Of a DNA stretch of 14,709 nucleotides, positions 14,004-14,709 are shown piece by piece. The position numbers and the translations under genes are program-made. How positions within the stretch are numbered: position 1 is the stretch's first letter; each line of letters opens with the position of its first letter. The notes below the pieces were generated by a model that was given only the letters and a program-made list of their open reading frames with translations, made no database searches and was not told the origin of the DNA. The DNA comes from Verrucomicrobiota bacterium. GTDB taxonomy: Bacteria > Verrucomicrobiota > Verrucomicrobiia > Opitutales > Seribacteraceae. The DNA is taken from the NCBI GenBank assembly GCA_014382645.1, contig JACNJI010000309.1, positions 1-14,709 of the forward strand. The letters are read 5' to 3'.

Positions 14004-14709
14004 ATGAGTCCCCACGAATACACCTACGGAGAACTAAGAAGCCTTTTCGATAAAGGTGCCTTGGAGGAACTGTTCAAATGGGTATGTGAAATTGGACATG
14101 AAAAGGGAATTGAACAAAAATGGACAGCGGAATGGATTAAGTACAATTCCAATGAGAAAGACCACGACGCTCCGGCAAAAGCGCTTTCGGATATCGCTGA
14201 CTGGTTCCTAGGAAAAGAGACTGAGGATAAATGCGAAGGATTTTGGAAACAAGCCTTCGGTAAAACGACCAATCTCGAGCAGTTGGAAAAAAAAATCCAT
14301 TGGAAGGTCCGTGAGATTTTCAGGTCTACTTATCTAAGTGGGGGTATGCACAAAAACGAAAGCTCTCGTCTCGTTCGGATGTGCCGTGAACAGATGCAGG
14401 CGGATGACAAATGCTTCCGGAGGGAATCCTTTAAAGAAAGAGACTATTACGGGTTGCTTTCTTGGCCTGGAATTGGTGAGAAGCCAACTTTGATGGTTGG
14501 TGAACCCCCTGATTTGCCAAAAAGAAATTATGTTCGGGCAAATGTCGTCGACGGGGGGAAAAGAACGTCGCCTTTTCGGGATGAAGATGTTCGCGAAGCT
14601 TGTCAAAAAGCTTTGCAGCACCTTGATGCATACTGTCTTGTCGTGCAATTGAAGGAAGCTTTGGTGAAGAACGGGTGGTTTGTCGTTCACCGTAGTTTAA
14701 TGGTAGATG
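14004..14709 (+). CDS. Unrecognised protein, N-terminal 235 residues, runs off right edge
   Basis: From ATG 14004 the frame MSPHEYTYGELRSLFDKGALEELF stays open, with 235 complete codons, to the window end. It uses AT-richer codons than the operon genes. The first about 130 residues look helical and rich in Trp, Lys and Glu (FKWVCEIG, WTAEWIKYN, FWKQAFGKTTNLEQLEKKIHWKVREIF). A middle segment has SWPGIGEKPTLMVGEPPDLP, and a later helix reads VREACQKALQHLDAYCLVVQLKEAL. There is no signal peptide, so it is probably cytoplasmic. No Shine-Dalgarno is visible; an in-frame TTG at 13968 is an alternative start. I do not recognise a family, and no catalytic motif stands out. It could be a regulatory or sigma-like helical protein, but nothing seen proves that. 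Its divergent neighbour is the DUF4258-like gene. Confidence 0.7.
   Translation, partial: MSPHEYTYGELRSLFDKGALEELFKWVCEIGHEKGIEQKWTAEWIKYNSNEKDHDAPAKALSDIADWFLGKETEDKCEGFWKQAFGKTTNLEQLEKKIHWKVREIFRSTYLSGGMHKNESSRLVRMCREQMQADDKCFRRESFKERDYYGLLSWPGIGEKPTLMVGEPPDLPKRNYVRANVVDGGKRTSPFRDEDVREACQKALQHLDAYCLVVQLKEALVKNGWFVVHRSLMVD

Larger units (their letters stand above)
13143..14709. other. AT-richer segment adjoining the tRNA-Leu 3' end, possible genomic island edge
   Basis: From the tRNA to the right edge, base composition is lower in GC than the operon (a sampled 60-base line at 14101 holds 21 G+C, against 38 at 10021), and gene size and type change to small or unrecognised genes. The 3' ends of tRNA genes are common integration sites. 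No integrase and no second copy of the tRNA end are seen in the window, so the island reading is unproven. Confidence 0.35.

Noticed and set aside
1..14709. CRISPR arrays, rRNA genes, transposases and integrases.
   Set aside because: No regularly spaced repeats, rRNA-like stretches or transposase/integrase motifs were seen on either strand.

Overview
The window looks like a piece of a Verrucomicrobiota chromosome, probably from a marine or polysaccharide-degrading Opitutae-type lineage. This rests on remembered family resemblance: a SLA1-type domain fused to thioredoxins, a large secreted LVIVD/beta-propeller protein with a Trp/Tyr-rich C-terminus, a DUF3472-like secreted protein, and few good Shine-Dalgarno sites. 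GC is fairly high over most of the window (a sampled 60-base line in the sugar operon is about 63%) and clearly lower after the tRNA near the right end (a sampled line is about 35%). The taxonomy is inference, not a database result.

Layout. 1-507 (minus) is the N-terminal part of a sugar-isomerase-like TIM-barrel protein cut by the left edge. Divergently, 710-1861 and 1872-5471 (plus) form a two-gene unit of exported proteins: a double-thioredoxin protein and a 1199-residue beta-propeller protein. 5477-6436 (minus) is a convergent, N-terminally truncated S-adenosylmethionine synthetase relative. 6593-11937 (plus) is a tight five-gene catabolic operon. 11974-12888 (minus) is an exported DUF3472-like protein carrying an 11-G homopolymer. 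13056-13142 is tRNA-Leu(CAA). Right of the tRNA is an AT-richer segment with two small minus-strand genes and one unrecognised plus-strand gene cut by the right edge.

The operon reads as a non-phosphorylating L-fucose pathway (or one for a related 6-deoxyhexose or pentose). An SDR that strongly resembles bacterial L-fucose dehydrogenase starts it. A UxaA-family dehydratase would make 2-keto-3-deoxy-L-fuconate in place of the usual enolase-superfamily L-fuconate dehydratase. A second SDR would oxidise this to the 2,4-diketo acid, and a fumarylacetoacetate-hydrolase-family enzyme would split it to pyruvate and L-lactate. An LhgO-like flavoprotein closes the operon and could oxidise the L-2-hydroxy acid product. 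No lactonase, mutarotase, transporter or regulator gene is present in the window.

Two lesions matter most. The middle SDR has an in-frame TAG at codon 203, after which the same frame continues with a typical SDR C-terminus to a TGA at 9037-9039. The MetK relative has lost about the first 50 residues, which hold the HPDK ATP/metal motif. Neither can be separated from sequence error or true decay without reads or relatives.
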